Source: Bacteroidota bacterium (lineage in GTDB: Bacteria; Bacteroidota; Ignavibacteria; Kapaibacteriales; UBA2268). Taken from it: a stretch of DNA of 34,139 bases. The first letter of the stretch is position 1. The number at the start of each line of letters is the position of its first letter. The stretch is taken from assembly GCA_022707965.1 (NCBI GenBank), contig JAKIZO010000022.1:1-34139 (forward strand). The letters run 5' to 3'. The notes beneath the pieces were generated by a model that had not been told where the DNA came from, ran no database searches, and saw only the letters and a program-made list of their open reading frames with translations. A program made the position numbers and the translations under genes. This document shows, in pieces, positions 33,367 through 34,139 of this stretch.

Positions 33367-34139
33367 ATGAAAAAATGTTTTCTTTACTTGATAATACTTT
33401 TACTGCCTTATTTATCGTTGTTTTCACAAAGTGAAGGTGGGCGTTTTTCGGTTGGATTTTTGTATGGCTTGAATAAGTATTGGGGAGATTTTACAGACAA
33501 TCAATTCTGGATGGCGGGCGACCTTACAATGCGACTTAATTTAACGTCATCATTTTCGTTGCAGGGAACATTCAATTTAGGACAGGTTCGATACAAGACT
33601 GACGAAAAAGTTCTTGCAAAATACCCAGAATATTTTGGGAATAATGCTCAAATTGGTGACTTTTATCCTAATACTTCGATTAGAATTCGCGATATGAATT
33701 CGATTCGCTGGATGAGCGGCGATATTACTGCTTCCATTAATTTATTCCCAACGCAAAGCTTGGTTCCATATCTGTTTGGTGGAGTAGGCTTGATGAATTG
33801 GGAACCAAAAGCAGGGAATACCGGCTATGGTGGTGCATTGCCAAATAATTTAAATAAGGCTTATGATAAGAATAAAATTGTATTTCCAGTTGGTCTTGGT
33901 TTCGAAATTTATCTTACTGACGATTTAGTATTAAATGCAAAAGGCACTTACCGTTTCGGAATGAGTAAATATTTCGACGATTTATCAAAAAAAGAAGCTG
34001 CTAATGCAAATTCATCAGCAGACCAATTAACAAATTTTGGTCTTGGCTTTTCGTATTATATTTTCGGAGTAGCAGACTATGACAAAGATGGATTGAGTAA
34101 TTCACGCGAACGAGCCTTAGGCACCGACCCTCGCAACCC
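33367..34139 (+). CDS. Outer-membrane beta-barrel protein with calcium-binding repeat (partial)
   Basis: The start of a gene that runs off the window edge; 257 residues are visible. Residues 1-21 are a Sec signal (CFLYLIILLLPYLSLFSQ). Residues of about 25-235 show alternating beta strands ending in aromatic residues (RFSVGFLYGLNKYW, SFSLQGTFNLGQVRY, LVPYLFGGVGLMNW, LVLNAKGTYRFGMSKYF), typical of an eight-strand outer-membrane barrel. The last visible part, DYDKDGLSNSRERALGTDPR, is a thrombospondin type-3-like calcium loop (D-x-D-x-D-G). In OmpA-like proteins such loops link the barrel to a peptidoglycan-binding domain, which may follow beyond the edge. Confidence 0.85.
   Translation, partial: MKKCFLYLIILLLPYLSLFSQSEGGRFSVGFLYGLNKYWGDFTDNQFWMAGDLTMRLNLTSSFSLQGTFNLGQVRYKTDEKVLAKYPEYFGNNAQIGDFYPNTSIRIRDMNSIRWMSGDITASINLFPTQSLVPYLFGGVGLMNWEPKAGNTGYGGALPNNLNKAYDKNKIVFPVGLGFEIYLTDDLVLNAKGTYRFGMSKYFDDLSKKEAANANSSADQLTNFGLGFSYYIFGVADYDKDGLSNSRERALGTDPRN

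Overview
The window is AT-rich bacterial DNA read with the standard bacterial code. Gene content points to the Bacteroidota/Chlorobiota side of the FCB group, for example an Ignavibacteria- or Kapabacteria-like lineage. The pointers are zapA, a 6S-like RNA and rny in a row, a large S9 peptidase with a Sec signal, WbqC and NeuD surface-sugar genes, a cytoplasmic RNase G, and an outer-membrane barrel followed by a calcium-binding repeat. This placement is inference; there is no rRNA or tRNA in the window.

Left part (1-8294). The tail of a YfhO-like membrane protein is followed by a cation diffusion facilitator and two small cysteine-bearing proteins (DUF6132 and DUF1858 types). Next come zapA, a structured RNA that I call 6S RNA, and rny (RNase Y). 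The 3' end of rny is present twice: 197 bp at 3838-4034 recurs at 6056-6252. Between the copies lie about 2 kb of foreign-looking, very AT-rich DNA. This segment holds an 8-bp tandem repeat, an unknown 134-aa protein, a short inverted-repeat element with IS-like ends, and a lipoprotein alpha/beta hydrolase. It looks like an insertion that duplicated, or brought its own version of, the rny 3' end. After it come the likely native rny terminator, prfB with the classic +1 frameshift site, an SMR exporter and an unknown membrane-anchored protein.

Middle (8385-22253). A secreted S9 peptidase on the plus strand converges with a long minus-strand block. Read right to left, that block is clpS, smpB, and then a tight operon: methyltransferase, MaoC-like hydratase, CitE-like lyase, WbqC-like protein, NeuD-like acyltransferase, a giant GT2-TPR-GT2-GT4 glycosyltransferase, an MFS transporter, a DUF302 protein and a DUF2130 coiled-coil protein. 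The operon probably builds and decorates a surface glycan. The lyase/hydratase pair may supply or remove an unusual acyl-CoA.

Right part (22416-34139). A plus-strand run carries rng, dxr (isoprenoid synthesis), rseP (site-2 protease), an ATP-grasp protein, a CDP-glycerol-transferase-like protein and a UDP-sugar epimerase. It converges with a GH13-like protein in which two normally invariant active-site residues are changed. An SRPBCC protein, trxB and the start of an outer-membrane barrel protein finish the window. Palindromic AAACCTTCCGAAGG-type repeats sit in two of the convergent gaps.
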